From Larix kaempferi (Eukaryota; Streptophyta; Pinopsida; Pinales; Pinaceae), in NCBI GenBank assembly GCA_027924585.1, contig BSBM01000123.1:17872001-17936000 (forward strand): 64,000 nucleotides of DNA. The letters are read 5' to 3'. The notes below the pieces were generated by a model. The model was not told the origin of the DNA. It searched no databases and saw only the letters and a program-made list of their open reading frames with translations. Made by a program: the position numbers and the translations under genes. Of the stretch, positions 33,525-46,794 are shown one piece after another; within the stretch, counting starts at the first letter, position 1, and each line of letters starts with the position of its first letter.

Positions 33525-35205
33525 GAAAAGTGGCTGCAGATGTAGCTCAGAGATAACTTCCATAACACAAATTGGGTAACATGGGTTGTTTGGAAATAAG
33601 GCAGAGTAGGGAAGGCACGTCATGTCTAGAATGTGATAGAATGAGATTTATTTGGCATTTTACATAGGAGGGCCCTAGTGCACGACGGGATGGTAGTTAA
33701 GTAGTTGACTGACATTTGCATGTGAGAGGTAGTTAAACATGTGATAGGTAGTTGAACTTATACATTTTTCGAGGCGTGGAATGTTTTGTTTTCCCCTTTG
33801 ATGTCGGAAAAGATGCCATCATGTTGTTTTAGAAAATGTTTTTATTTAATATTTAAAGCATAGTATAGTAATTTTATTTGTAGTCGTTAAATATTAATAA
33901 TAGATTTTAAGGTAAGTGTCATGAATAAATAAGTTATATTTTATTTCTTTCAGTTGTAATTATTTAGGTTTCACACATGGAACGAAGAGAAGCTGCGGTG
34001 TAGCCCGATTTCGATGACGTAATCAAGACCAAAAACTCTTTCTCACACACATGTAATTTCAATGTGTTATAGCCCACTGCAATGAAGTACATTGGTCAAA
34101 AGGAGGTGACTTGAAATCAAGTTCGAATTTATTGCATTTGAAACAATTATATTGGATAGATGTACTTATTTTGACAACCCTCGAGCATTTTTTGTAATTG
34201 TTGTCAAATGACCTCGAGCATGCACGAACTGAACCTTGTTTTGGTGTGGAGAACTCATCATTATGGTTAAGCCCACTTGTAGCGCGCTTGGAGAGGGCTT
34301 TTCACCATCATGTGTGGAGGCTTACTAGTTTTCCATGCTTCAGTTAAGCATTCTTCTACTTAAACATACAAGTTATTTATATATATATATAGTTTTCCAT
34401 GCCTAAGCTAAGAATTCTTCTAATTAAACATACAAGTTATTATATATATATATATATTAAAGTCGGGAGCTAAAACCGTAATGATTTGCTCCTTTTTTGG
34501 TAGAGTTCTTCTATAAACCTGATGAAATTCCAGGTGGGAGCAGAGTTCCAAGGGTGTGGTGGCAGAGTTCCATCCCTATGGGTTTTAGCCCATTTTAAAC
34601 CTACCTAGATGCTCGAAAAATTGATCAGAGTTCCAGATCCGAATGGGAACTCTGCCAGAATTGAGTTGTTGGATTCCGGCCACCAAGGTGCAAATCGTTG
34701 TGTTTTTAGACAACGTCTATATTAAATTGTTTATTTGGAATTTGGAACTACTCCTATAAAATCATTATGAATAGTATACTTGTCTCATCTTTATGTTTTT
34801 CTAACCTGATTTATAACTTAAAATTGGTTTTAATATATGGTTCAATTTACACAACCACTAGCATAGACTTTTAACTTGGCTAATAAACACCAAAAATAAA
34901 TTATCTCTTACTTATTCTTCTAACCTTGAATGCATTTCTTCTTCTCCCACTTTAATTGGCTTGCTGTCTGTTATTTTGTTGGCCTCTATTTCCCTTAATA
35001 AAGAGATAGGATAGGAATATCCCCACATTGTAGAAATATTTAAATGATTATATTATTGGAGCCCGAAGGCATTGCTTGTGATGTTGTATTTATTATCATA
35101 ATCGATTCAACTTGATGACGAGAAAGGGAATATTAATTTTCTTGTTTGAGTATTTATATTCTTTGATGATGAGAAGGAGAAATATTAATATATGTAGTTA
35201 TTGTG
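33525..35205. other. Upstream region of the kinase gene and spacer
   Basis: No second gene is seen. There is a tandem block at about 34325-34456, where TAGTTTTCCATGC ... CATACAAGTTATT is repeated, each copy followed by a (TA)n run. A perfect 12-bp inverted repeat, TGGCAGAGTTCC (34560-34571) and its complement (34646-34657), lies within a cluster of GCAGAGTTCCA words. A TATA box for the kinase could not be chosen with confidence. Confidence 0.5.
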
Positions 35206-35435
35206 TGTTTTTTTTTTGTTTTTTTGTTGATAAGTGGTAGTATTCCTTGATTAGTAGGGTTTGTTATTGGTTGGGAGACCACGAACTAGGGGCATCTAAG
35301 CCGTCAAAATCACTCGGGGATCGCACCGAGCCTGGACCGCACCAACCCTTAGTATGGTTGGATTTTAGTATCCGCGAGGTTTCGAACTGACAACCTTTCT
35401 GCTTATGGGTGTCTTAATCATCACCCGCCACCAAC
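35206..35435 (-). mobile_element. tRNA-derived SINE
   Basis: Read on the minus strand, the element starts near 35433 with GGTGGCGGGTGATGATTAAG, an A-box-like head. It carries AGTTCGAAACC (B-box, 35378-35388) about 37 nt further on, followed by a tRNA-unrelated body. It ends in an A-rich tail (plus strand T-run at 35207-35226). That order is the RNA polymerase III promoter and tail of plant SINEs. AATAACTA words occur on both sides but do not sit cleanly at the ends, so a target duplication is not proven. Confidence 0.65.
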
Positions 35436-35609
35436 TATTCTACATCTCAAGAATAATAGTTATTATGTATTTGTTGTTGTGTAATTCCAAATATTGTTCA
35501 TCAACCAAGATAAGTCTTCTTATCATACTAGTATCTTTTATTTTTTAGAAGCTCACAATGAGGTAAACCTCTTTAGAGTGAATAAGTTTCTAGTGGTTAT
35601 ATCTCCCAA

Positions 35610-35832
35610 TCGTAAAAAATATCTTGAAAGAATCCTCAAATATTGCATAGTTATTTTCTCCATCGCACATATTTTTCTTATGAAGGAGGTGGTAGACAAT
35701 GATGGTGATTTTTGGAACTAGCCAATAATATCTTAAAAGAATCCTCAAATGATTTGATTTGCATAACTATTTTCTCCATTGTACATATTTTTGTGTGGAG
35801 GAGGTGGGAGACAATGATGGTGATGTTTCAGT
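35610..35832. repeat. Tandem duplication of about 113 bp
   Basis: The word TATCTTGAAAGAATCCTCAAA near 35619 recurs as TATCTTAAAAGAATCCTCAAA near 35728. Both copies end with GACAATGATGGTGATTTT or GACAATGATGGTGATGTTT. Noncoding. Confidence 0.8.
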
Positions 35833-38800
35833 CAATCTTTTAACATTACTCCCTTTTGTGTTTGTTGTATTTTAATATTTTTAGGGATTTTTTCCAAAAC
35901 TCCACTTTGATCATCTTCCTTATTAATAATTGTGTTTTTTTATAGGCATGCATTTTGCGTTCATTATGTTTGGTCTCATCCCATTGTTTATGTAGTTTTT
36001 TTTTCTATCCTTTTTCAACATGTGTTTATGCATGCCAGTGTTATTGTTCAATGTATTTGATTTTTCTAGCATTGTTCCTAGTTTGGACTTTTGTGAAATA
36101 AATGTTCATTTTAATTATTGTTACGACTTAATTGTTGAGTTACAAGTTTACAAAACCTTATGGATCTTCAAAATTTTAAAAATATAATAGAAATGTTAAA
36201 AGTTTAAACTATCCAATGTCTATTCCTTTGTATATAGTTTTTATTCTTCTTATGTTAATTGATTTTGTTTATAGTTGTTTGCGATAGGAATGGTTGTGCA
36301 CAATACTAATATAGTTATTTACTTCTATAGATGAGAATTGTTCTTGCCAATGACTTATTTGTATCATAATTATCACTTGTTTTTGGCATAATATCACATT
36401 TTCATTTGTTGTGGTAGAACATTTATGTTGTTTCTTCTACTCTTTTCCAATTGAAATGGAAGAAAGTGTATTGGCTTTACAAAGTATAACACCCACTTCC
36501 AAACTAAAACCTCCTTTAATAGAGCAAAAAATAAATAAATAAATAAAGAAAACCAAGAAATGGAAAAGGTTTTTGAATCTAGGTTATGGGAAACAATGGA
36601 ATGCACTCAATTATATAATGGAGGAACAAGTGGGACAACTAATTCAAAGATTGGTCTTTTTCCTTGTGTTTTGGGAAAAATGTCACAAAAGTGAGTATGT
36701 CTTCCTGTCCTTGCAGATTGCAACCAAGGAAACAATGTGAGAGATGATTAGTAGACCAAACACTAACAAGATAAAGAAAAAATCAACAAATAAGATTGAA
36801 ATAAAATACTATGAAGTGCTAAAATGCCATAAAACAAAGATAATGAATTAGCTTCAACCATATAGTATTGTCTAATGGAAAACCTTGTATATAAATAGTG
36901 TCAGGTAGATGAATGTAGCTCCAATGGTAGCCAACACTCCCCCTTAGGGATGGGTCCTTTTGAACTCTCTCAATTTTCTTGCTAACTAACTTGGAACGAT
37001 GAGGAGAAACACTTGATTATTGAGGAAGAAGTCAAGGAAGCTTTGTGATGCCAAATGATGATAAGAAGGAGTGTGAAAGATGAGCTCTCAAACTAATGCT
37101 TGCAATGTAACCTCGCTCTAGTTTTGTCTTATAAAATGCATGCTCATTTCTTCCTTGTATAGGCCAAATGGAGGTCTTCAAACATCTAGTTCTCAATTTG
37201 AATGCTCCATCTCATCAAGTGATATTTGAGGTACAAGTATGGGCCTATTGAATGCTCCCAAGCATGTGAAGAGACCAATTTGAATTTTTGGAGCCAAAAT
37301 GTGGTTGAGAACATTGAATGTGCCACAAAAATTTAATGGTCTGTCTACTTGTACAACCGCATGGGTTTTGAGTCTTTACTCGTGCGGATTCATGTGGGTT
37401 TCTTGAGAATAGTTGCGTAGTTGTACAAAATGGAGGATCTTTTCCATTATAAGGTTCAATTCCCATTCTAAATTTGATGAAAATGTTGCTAATGACCTGC
37501 ATGATATATGTTCATGATTCCCTTCTACAATAATTTCCAAAATTTCATGTGTGCAAGATTTAGGTGATAAAAAATGCCCCCTAATGTATGAGGTTAGGAA
37601 GAATCTGTTTAGCTTAAATGCATCATTGTTTCTTTCCCTTATGTTGATTCCAAATTGTGATGGTAAGATAGAAATTGTTGAGAGTAAAGGATTTCCTATA
37701 GGGAGAATGCTAGTGATGACCACTGAAGTAGATAACTAATAGGTGACACATAAAAATATGTTTTGTTATACAAACAAGATAGCCATCTCCATGCTTGTGA
37801 AATTATTTCAAACTGGATTATAATAAGAGGAGATTGAGGGGGTCGACTCTATGAACTACTAAATGTATGGATGGATTTGTCTTGGATCCTGTTATGAGTA
37901 AATGTGTCTTGAACTAGTGATGATGTTGATTATGCCATAGGAGAGGAATTGATGATGATTGCAAACAACCCATTGGGGTGGGGATATGAATAATGATGAA
38001 GCTATCGGGTGGGAAACCTACTTATGTTAGATTGACAAATGTATTTAACCATAACTATGAACACTGGGACCATCAGAATGTACGAATCCCCCTATTGTGA
38101 TAAACTTGTTGATGTCGAACATAGGGGAGATTACTATGGCAAAGAGCATTAATGAATCTCCCTACTCAGTCTAAGGTGAAACCTTATTTTGATGAGAAGG
38201 GAACCCAAGGTACAATCATAACTACCTTAACTCTCATAATAAAGTGATCTGACATCAATGAGAGATAAAGGGGGTGGGAAGGTGATGGTCTTACCATTAG
38301 AACCAAGAACATTTGTAACCAACTAAGATAATGACAGAACTTAAACAAGACATGATTGTAAGCGTGGGGCTCATGACTTCCCTTGATTGGAGTATACAAA
38401 GTGGTTGGTGTACATAAGAAATATTCAAACGAAAGAGAGGGGTGTAATGGGGATGAACAGACTACAAATTGGTTGTGAGATGTTTATTGTCAAATGACGA
38501 CTAACATGGGTAGGATGAATATGGATGAAAAAAAACAATACTGAAGGCGTTGGTGGGTAATGAACACAAGTACGTCGATCAAGGGTGACCAAGGGGTGCT
38601 TTCAAAAGAATAATGGAATATGATGTGGTTTGCACATTTTGAGTGAATCGTGGAACAAATTTATACCAAATGAAACATGTGGATCTCTTTTACAAATGAG
38701 AAGATAGGTTCCCAATGAATGAATACCATGTACATTGTCCCTACAGGGATGATCGCATGATATTGTTGTTTACAGAGGGTGGGCTCCTTGATGGTATTCT

Positions 38801-40947
38801 CAAGGGTTGATGATATAAAGAGAACTGCATATGGCTATCTAATTGTGACAGGGATGAGAGGTTGTACGTGAATCATAACGGTAACCTATGCTTGGGAATA
38901 TGAAGAGGAAAATATCAAGATGCAACAAGAAATGAATTTGGTTTACTTGGAAAGGTTGTGAATTATCAGATTCCATGGAGTAGGTGCTTTGACATCATGG
39001 GTTTCAAAATGTCATGGGAGGTTTGTAATGGTGTGCACACCCATGGGGGATCATGTTACTGCTCGATAATGACATTTTTGGTGGTGATTTTACCAAGGGT
39101 TGAATTCATTATAACTATCAACGAGATGACTGGATATGTGCAATGTAAAAAGAGGGGATACATAGCCTATATGTAGGGTCGAGATGATATACTTATGGGT
39201 GGATCACGTGGATATTTTGATGGGGGGAATATGCTTCCTAGAAAAAATATTGCACACATGATGCAAATACGAAAGAATAAGAGTGTTCACGATAAGAAAC
39301 CGGACAGTGCAATTATTATTGATAGTTAACTTTATCGTACCTAGGGAAACAACTGAAATTGAGTGTGGGATGAAGTTTTGATGGAAACAAAACAAGTGGA
39401 TCCATGCTAAAGAGACTGTGATCTTGATTTCAATGGTGCTGACGATTCTTCAAATCAAGTTACGAAAATCCCAAGTGAAGATGTTGACAATTGGGAATTT
39501 TGGCTTATAAATAGGGGTGGGGCCCATTTTTTGAAATCATTTTTACTGTTGCACGTTGGATTCCCTAGAGTTGGTTTTGTTGATTCTAGGAGATTTGACT
39601 AATTATTTTTTATTCCGTTAGTTCTAAGCAAGCCCTCATATTGAGCCATCATTTCTAGCAAAGTAGTTTTTAGCCTAGGTCCTCTACAAGCTCATACAAC
39701 TAGTGAGAAGGGTTTTTTGTCCAGTTGCATAGGTTTCAAATGAAAAAATGCACAAGTCCCATGGTGGCTTCTTGGATAGCCATGCGCTACGCAAGAGATA
39801 TATGCTTTGGCCATACACTTTTCTCGCACAACCGAGTCGTATAACTCATGCGTAGTTTGACCTTGGTTATGCAGTGGATACCCACCTTGTCATATGAATG
39901 GAGGCACTTGTTTTCCATGCAGGTAAACTATGTGGGTTATGGATTTTTACTTGCAATGATGGATACACATCAGATTGTTGTGGAAAAATTCATGTGGTTT
40001 ATGATGTTTTTTGTATTTTGGATATGTTGACTGTTGAGAACTAACATGCTTTCTGACTTGTTTTCTGATTGTAGATTGATTCCTAGTGAGTATGGCTATT
40101 GAGTGGCATGACCACCACTACAATGAGTTATTGGTGAAGGTTAGAAATGTTCCAATTGTTTAGCGACACCTATAGGAAGTAGGGTTACTGAAGTTCTTTT
40201 TCTATCCACTATTGAGGTCAAGTGAGAACCTCATGAGAGAGTTACTAGGGATGTGGGATCATCATTAGGGGTGATTTGTGGTAAGAAACTAGAGGTTGAA
40301 TCTCAAGTGCTAGAACATTTATTTTATGATGGGATTGCTGGTTCATGGGATCCGTGAGGAGTCCCACCCTTCTCTTAAGGGTCAGCATATAGTGAATTAG
40401 TTGATTATGTGATATTGTAGGAATAGGATCACTCAGCAGTAGCAGACCTCACTAGAATTTACTCATGTAGTGCAGAAAGAAGAAGAAGAAATGTTGAATC
40501 AATAATCACTCATTACACAGAAAATGGAGAAAAACTGTTGTATCATACATCAGCTGTAAGCTGGCACTCTATAAAATGAATAATAACTGAATACAATGAA
40601 TGAGATTCGAATGCCACTAAGGTTATTCGAATTATGCTCAAAGTGTGGCTTGGATAGCATTGGAGATATCATCCAAACCAGTGGTAGTGGTCATAAAAGT
40701 CAACTAATCAGTCAAATGAGTCTAACTGAGTCTATCTGAGTGCATGGGCACTGATGTAGGGAAGGAGACTCCGATGTGGGCGCATGAGGAGCTGTCAGTA
40801 GTCAGTAGAGCTCAACTAGATCTCAGTAGGTGCCTATCTAAGTGCTTTAGTCAATTAACTGATCAATCATCCCCCGAAGGAACTGAGTCATCAACCAACT
40901 AACTAATTGAAGTAACTCCTAAATAGGTGGAAGAGGGCACACTTGTA
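35833..40947. other. Long unassigned region
   Basis: No recognisable domain, LTR or RNA gene. The plus frame at 37551-37739 (62 codons) and the overlapping minus frame at 37376-37723 look somewhat protein-like but match nothing I know. A balanced-composition stretch at about 37900-40450 may be an old retroelement. At 40730-40940 words such as GAGTCTAACTGAGTCTATCTGAG repeat. The right border is the copia target site. Confidence 0.4.
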
Positions 40948-41537
40948 TGTTAATTTTTCGATAATTGCATTCCATTATCATTCAGGATCACCAAGAGAAT
41001 AACATGTACAGCATATCAATCATAGACACAAAAGCAATCACACAAGAGACACAAAGTTTCACAGGGGAAAACCAAGAAGGTGAAAAACCCCGCAAATTCC
41101 TCAGAGATAAGATAAGCCGCCAAACAAGATCATAAGGATCAAACCCAATAAGATGTCTCTAGCAGATGCTCCTCCTCCTCCACCAGTGCGTCACTTTCTC
41201 TCTTCGCTATGCGAGCTTGAGAAGTGAGTGAATGATCTAAATGAGAGACACACCCTCTCTATTTATACACTGACTTGACCTACCAATAATCCACTAGGGC
41301 CAACTTGCTAATCAAGCCTAATAACCCAACCACATGACCTAATCAGGGCCGACCCCACACTGGTGGTCTAATAACCCATCAATACAAATGACGACACTTA
41401 CAATGTAACTTGTGACACTTACAAATACAAATGATGACACTTCCAATCAGAGGAATAATACATCTTTGCGGGATATACAATAAAGTACAAATGTAATACA
41501 TAGAAGAATATCTTCCGAAGTTACAAATACATCAACA
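40948..41537 (-). repeat. 3' LTR of the copia element
   Basis: 590 bp, near-identical to 47365-47954. It contains GAAAAACCCCGCAA and a CTCTATTTATACACTG word. On the minus strand the element ends here. Confidence 0.95.
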
Positions 41538-42800
41538 CTCCCTCTTAACCAGGAAGGTATTCTGTCGACACAAGTCATCAATACACATTGGCGCAAGTCT
41601 TCAATCATCACTGGATCACGGAGCATCATCATCATCACTGCTGTTGTACTCGACATCTCGATCACTAGGCTATCTTTGAATTCTTCTTGTCATAGGAAGT
41701 TCTACAGAGCCATCCCTTTCTCATGTTGGATGTAGGCCCACCACCTGTAGGTCTTCATCATCACTAGCCATAATGTGGATCCCAGGACTTATTGCGTGCG
41801 TCAACAAAACCTAGCTCAGGCTATAGGATATTTTACATGTTGACTGTCACAAAACCTTAAAAGAGTGTCTTGTGACCTGCAAGAACTCTAAAGAGTATCC
41901 CAGCTCATACTATAGGATCACCAAGTATGATTACATGTGACCTCCACCACAAAACCTTAAAAGAGTGTCTTGCCACCTGTAAGAACTCTACAGAGCATCC
42001 TAGGATTGATTACGAGCTTACTTCTCAACCTATTGGATCTCCAGGGATGATTCCATGCGGTTAGGCAAACCCTTTAAAGAGTGTCTTGCAACCTACAAGA
42101 ACTCTACAGAGCATCCCAGGACTGATTACGAGCTTACTGCTCAACCTATCGGATCTCCAGGGATGATTACATGCCTCTCATAGCAAAACCTCGAAAGAGT
42201 ATCCTAGCTCAGACTATAAGATCTCCCAGGATCTTTTCTATGCTACATGCACAACCTATCCACGACCATGGAGTATCAACCTGAAACTCACCATACATCA
42301 TCCTGATCATTATCATAGCATCGTCCTGATGCATATCATCCAGAGAATTGTCCTGATACTCATCACACATGATCATCCTGATCATCGTCACTGCATCGTC
42401 CTAATGCAATTCATCTAGAGCATCATCTTGATACTCATCACACATGATCATCTTGATCATCATCACTGCATCGTCCTGATGCAAGTCATCCAGAGCATCG
42501 TCCTAATACTCATCACACATGATCATCCTGATCATCATCACTGCATCGTCCTGATGCAAGTCATCCAGAGCATCGTCCTAATACTCATCATACATGATCC
42601 AACTGATCATACAATGTATCCACCTGATACATATCATTATACATGATCCAACTGATCATATCCAAAGTAGTAATTAGAGCATCGTCCTGATGCTCAATAC
42701 ACGGCACTTACATCCACATCCATGGGAAGGATCCTCCTCTCACCATGCTTGGAATGGCTCCTTCAAATGTGTCCCATCACTTCTTCCTCGAAGTATTTTC
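41538..42800 (-). repeat. Noncoding copia 3' region with two tandem repeat families
   Basis: At about 41820-42215 imperfect units of roughly 120 bp share AAAGAGTGTCTTG, AAGAACTCTA and AGAGCATCC. At 42296-42595 a 75-bp unit (GATCATCCTGATCATCATCA ... CTCATCACACAT) is repeated with starts at 42371, 42446 and 42521 plus a partial copy before and decayed copies after. No real protein is coded here. Confidence 0.85.
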
Positions 42801-42803
42801 AAT

Positions 42804-44282
42804 CTAAAGAACACCAAGCCTCTCTCTGAAGTACTCAAACTTCACTCTGGCTAGTGGTTTCGTCAACACATCTGCAACCTTCTCATCTGTCGCAACATAC
42901 AGGAGCTTCACTGCTCCTCTCTGTACCATATCCCTGATATAGTGATATTTGATCTCAATGTGTTTCGACCTGTCATGGAACATCGGGTTCTCAAACAGCT
43001 TCACACAACTCTGGTTGTCACAAAAAATACCAGTAGCATCCAATAGGAGATCAAATAACTTAGACAGTAGCTTCCTCAGCCATATTGCCTCACAACTAGC
43101 CGAACAAGCTGCAACATACTCTGCTTCAGCTATACTCAGTGCCACGCAGGACTGCTTCCTGCTAAACCAAGAGCTCACACCTGATCCCATACTGAAGCAA
43201 CACCCAAAAGTTCTCTTCCTATCTGCAACATTGCCGGCCCAATCTGAATCAACATAACCCTGCAGGTTAAACTTTTGATTCGCATCATACTTGAGCCCAT
43301 AATCAATCGTACCCTTCAGGTACCTCAGAATATGCTTTACAGCAACCAGGTGAACACTCCTTGGATTCGTCAGGAACTGGCTCAATGTGTTCACCGTAAA
43401 GCAATTATTTGGCCTTGTATTCGTCAGGTACATCAAGGACCCAATCATCTGACGATACATCATGACATCAACCGGCTCAGACGAAGCATCACACAGAAGC
43501 TTCAGGTTCGATGACATAGGTGTGGCCATGGCCTTGCAGTCCATCATCCCAAACCTCTTTAGGATCTCTACTGCATACTTCCCTTGTCCAAGGAAGATCC
43601 CATCTGCACTCTGCCACACCTCCATGCCTAGAAAATAGTGCATCATCCCCAAGTCCTTCATCTCGAACTCGGCTGCAAGCTTCCTCTTGGTGTCGACAAT
43701 CAACCTATCCTCTCCTGTAACAAACAAGTCATACACATATAGCAGTAGTATCACAGGATTTCCTTCCTCAACCTTGTAGTAAAGGTTGGAATCCGCTTTA
43801 CTCTTGGTAAAGCCCAAACTAGATAGAAAACTATCCATCCTACCATACCAAGTCCTAGGAGCTTGCTTCAAGCCATACAAGGCTTTCTTCAATATGCACA
43901 CATATGACTCCCTGTCATGTGTCTCAAAACCAAGTGGTTGCTCCACATACACTTCCTCTTCGACTATAGCATTCAAGAAAGCTGTCTTGACATCCATCTG
44001 GTGTATCTTCCATTTCATCACTGTAGCCAAAGCAAGTACTGTTCTGATGGAAGTGTATCTAGATATAGGAGCAAAATTATCTTCATAGTATATTCCCTCT
44101 TTCTGAGAGAAGCCACAAGCTACAAACCTCGCCTTGTATTTCTCTATGCTACCATCTGCAGCATGCTTGATCTTATAGATCCACTTGGAAGTCACAACAG
44201 ACTTCCCTTTAGGTATTGGGACTACATCCCAAACATCATTTTCATGATCGACTAGTATTCCTCGACCATGGCATCCTTCCAT
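42804..44282 (-). pseudogene. Copia reverse transcriptase and RNase H
   Basis: A 492-codon open frame. RT starts at DVWDVVPIPKGKSVV and runs through KARFVACGFSQKEG, VKTAFLNA (catalytic Asp) and LYGLKQAPRTW. The polymerase box reads LLYVYDLF, where copia elements have YVDD, so one catalytic Asp has become Tyr. RNase H follows with GYVDSDWAGN, AEAEYVAACSA, FCDNQSC and RSKHIEIKYH. The frame is open but the polymerase should be dead. A frameshift at about 44255 separates it from integrase. Confidence 0.9.
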
Positions 44283-45274
44283 TCTTTCTTTTCCGTTGCT
44301 TCTTCATAACTGGAAGGTTCTTTGTTCATAATGTCACAGAGCAAGGAAACATAACTAGTGTGTGACCTTGTCCTTTTCCTTTCTCTCTGTTCCTCTTCTG
44401 TAATACCATATCTTTCTGCATCTTGGATGAGCTCTCTATCCCATGCAGGTTTCCTCTTGTGAGAGTTCTTCTCATGAGGTGGATCTATAGGTTGTTGTGG
44501 ATCTTCTGTTTCACGATGTTCTTCTGGAATTGCTTCATTCATAGTGGTGTCTTGAAATCTGGTTACCTTTGGTTCTTCATGGTCTTCAACAGGTGTCTTC
44601 CTTGATTTGATGTATGCTGAGTCTTCATCAAATGTTACATCCCTGCTGATGTCAATCTTCTTGAACCCTAGAAAGTATATTTTGTAAGCCTTCGAGCTTC
44701 CACTGTAACCCACAAAGATGGCCTTCTTTCCTGAAGGATATAGCTTTATCCTCTTTTCTTTTGGAATGTGTGTGTAAACTGGACAACCAAATATCCTGAG
44801 ATGGCTAACTTCAGGTTTCTTACCAGAGAATACTTCTTCTGGTGTCTTGTTGTCAAGTATCTTGTGAGGTGTTATGTTCTGCACATATACAACTATCCTA
44901 GCTGCTTCTGCCCATAAGTGCATAGGAAGATCTTGGTCATGAAGCATTGCCCATGATGCTTCCATGATAGTCCTATTCTTCCTTTCTACAACTCCATTTT
45001 GTTGTGGATTGTAAGGGGTAGTCAACTCCCTCTTCATCTCTGAATCACTGCATAACTTCTTTAAATCACCTGAAGTGAATTCTCCACCATTGTCGAATTT
45101 GAAAGTATTAATCTTCTTATCTATTTGATTTTCTATCAAGGCTTTGAATTCCTTGAACTTATCAAACACTTCCTCTTTATTCTTCAAGAAGTAAACCCAA
45201 GTCTTCCTAGAGAAATAATCAATGAAAGAAACATAGTATACCCACTCATAGAACTGGATGACATTGGACCGCAT
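44252..45274 (-). pseudogene. Copia integrase, core and C-terminal part
   Basis: The frame carries FIDYFSRKTWVYFLK, TFKFDNGGEF (catalytic Asp) and NPQQNGVVERKNRTIME (catalytic Glu). The GKKPEVSHLRIFGCPVY block and the acidic, Pro-rich linker before RT follow. Frameshifts near 45200-45274 detach it from the first catalytic Asp, which lies in the upstream frame. Confidence 0.9.
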
Positions 45275-45594
45275 ACATCAGAGTGGATAATTTCCAAGAT
45301 CCCTTTTGCTTTGCTTTCACTTCTTGGAAATGCCTTCTTTGTGTTCTTTCCTTTTGCACATCCTTTGCAAATACCTTCATGCTTTGAGTGGATTTCAGGA
45401 AGACCCTCTACTGCTTTGCTTACTATTGGAAGTGCTCTATAGTGCACATGAGCAAGCCTTCTATGCCAAAGTTCACTTGGCTCCATGGATTCATGCACCA
45501 TGGCATGTTCAGGTTGCCCCTTTAATTTGTATAATCCTCCCTCTTGCTCTCCAATCACTATTGCATCATCTAGTGTCTTACCCTTTGGCCACAT
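45184..45594 (-). pseudogene. Copia pre-integrase region and integrase start
   Basis: The GAG-pre-integrase zinc-binding part is seen as ELWHRRLAHVHYRAL ... CKGCAKGKN, a His-His-Cys-Cys set. IIHSDVCGPM follows, with the first catalytic Asp of integrase. A stop at about 45600, in a position where Gln is plausible, separates this block from the protease block. Confidence 0.9.
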
Positions 45595-45600
45595 GAGTAC

Positions 45601-46215
45601 TTAGCCATCTATAAATGCAACTCTCATTCCCTTTGCATCTAAAGATGATATGGAGAGAAGATTCTTCTTGAGTCCAGGTACATATAGAACATCTTGCATC
45701 TTTAAAGACTCCCTAGAGTCTAACTTGTAGGAGGCTTCACCACTTCCTTTTATAGGATATTGAAAGTCATCCCCAAGTTTTACCTTATGGGGTGACTCAT
45801 GTTCATATAGGTCTAGAAAATATTCTTTAAATCCCATCATATGTTTGGAAGCCCCACTATCAATAAGCCAATCATTACATCCATGAGAGATAGTACCTGT
45901 GAGAGCAGAGATTAGAACATATTCATCTTCACTTGATGAGTCATCACTTTCTGCTCTAGCCTTGTTCTTGGGTGGTTCATCATCCTCAGCAGCATGAGCA
46001 TGATGCCTCTTCTTGATGTTCTTCTTCTTGTAATATTTTCTCTTCTTGGGACAATCTGAAGCAAAGTGTCCTTTCTCATCACAATTGAAGCATCGAATTT
46101 GAAAGAGATATTTCTTCTTATGATGGAAGTGAGAATTTTTCTTGTTGTGAGATTTCTCCCTCTTAAACTTACTTCCCTTAGTACGTGTTGTGAGGGCTTG
46201 ATCTTCACTTCCCAT
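45601..46215 (-). pseudogene. Copia gag zinc knuckle and aspartic protease
   Basis: A Lys-rich stretch precedes the CCHC knuckle CFNCDEKGHFASDC. An acidic spacer follows, then the protease active site WLIDSGASKHMM. YVPGLKKNLLSISSL closes the protease. It is separated from the upstream gag frame by two adjacent TAA codons at about 46218-46223. Confidence 0.9.
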
Positions 46216-46224
46216 CTTTTCTTA

Positions 46225-46794
46225 TTAGGCCATTAGCCTAGCTTCTTCTTGTGAACATTCTTCCCATAGTCTGTTGAAGGAGATCAATTTCTTCCTTGCA
46301 CAGATTCCTTGGATGAAGGAGTCCCATGACCTAGGTAGGTCATTCAAAGTGGTCATGACAATTTCTCCATTCTCCACTAATTCATCCACAACTTCAAGTT
46401 GTTCCTTGATTTGAGAGACCTTAGAAAAGTAGGATTGAATGGTCTCTCCATTCTGGATCTTTACCCCTTTCAATTGCTTCCGCAAAGTCATCTTCCAATT
46501 TATGTTCTTTCCTTCAAACAATTTGGTCAAGGAGTCAAACATCTCCTTAGGTGTCATTAGGGAAGACACATGGGGTATGAGATGGTCCTTCATAGAATCA
46601 GCAATGATTCTCTTAGCCTTGACCAAGTCCTTCTTGTGTAAGGCCTTAGCCTCATCTCCCTCTGGAACTGGAACCTCTTCTTTTATGTAGGCGTCCAAAT
46701 CATTTTCTTCTAGGATTAATCCAATCCTATACTTCCATGCTCGGAAGTTATCAGCTCCATCAAGATTATCCTCAAGCTTGGTGTGGTGAGACAT
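46225..46794 (-). pseudogene. Copia gag N-terminal (capsid-like) region
   Basis: The ATG at 46794 starts MSHHTKLEDNLDGADNFRAW, typical of plant copia gag. It continues through a UBN2-like helical capsid region (MFDSLTKLFEGKN, WKMTLRKQLKGVK, ETIQSYFSKVSQIKEQL). It ends in EEARLMA and two stop codons. About 570 bp of leader lie between it and the 5' LTR. Confidence 0.9.

Noticed and set aside
33221-33623. Open frames opposite and out of frame with kinase exon 1
   Set aside because: They are shadows of the well-conserved kinase coding sequence.
35378-35433. Functional tRNA gene
   Set aside because: Only A- and B-box-like words are present. The cloverleaf cannot be formed and an A-tailed body follows, so a SINE fits better.
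37376-37739. Overlapping 115-codon (minus) and 62-codon (plus) frames
   Set aside because: Neither has a recognisable domain, and mutual overlap on both strands makes chance likely. Kept only as an unassigned region.
42949-45596. Plus-strand frames across the copia element
   Set aside because: Antisense shadows of RT, integrase and the pre-integrase region.
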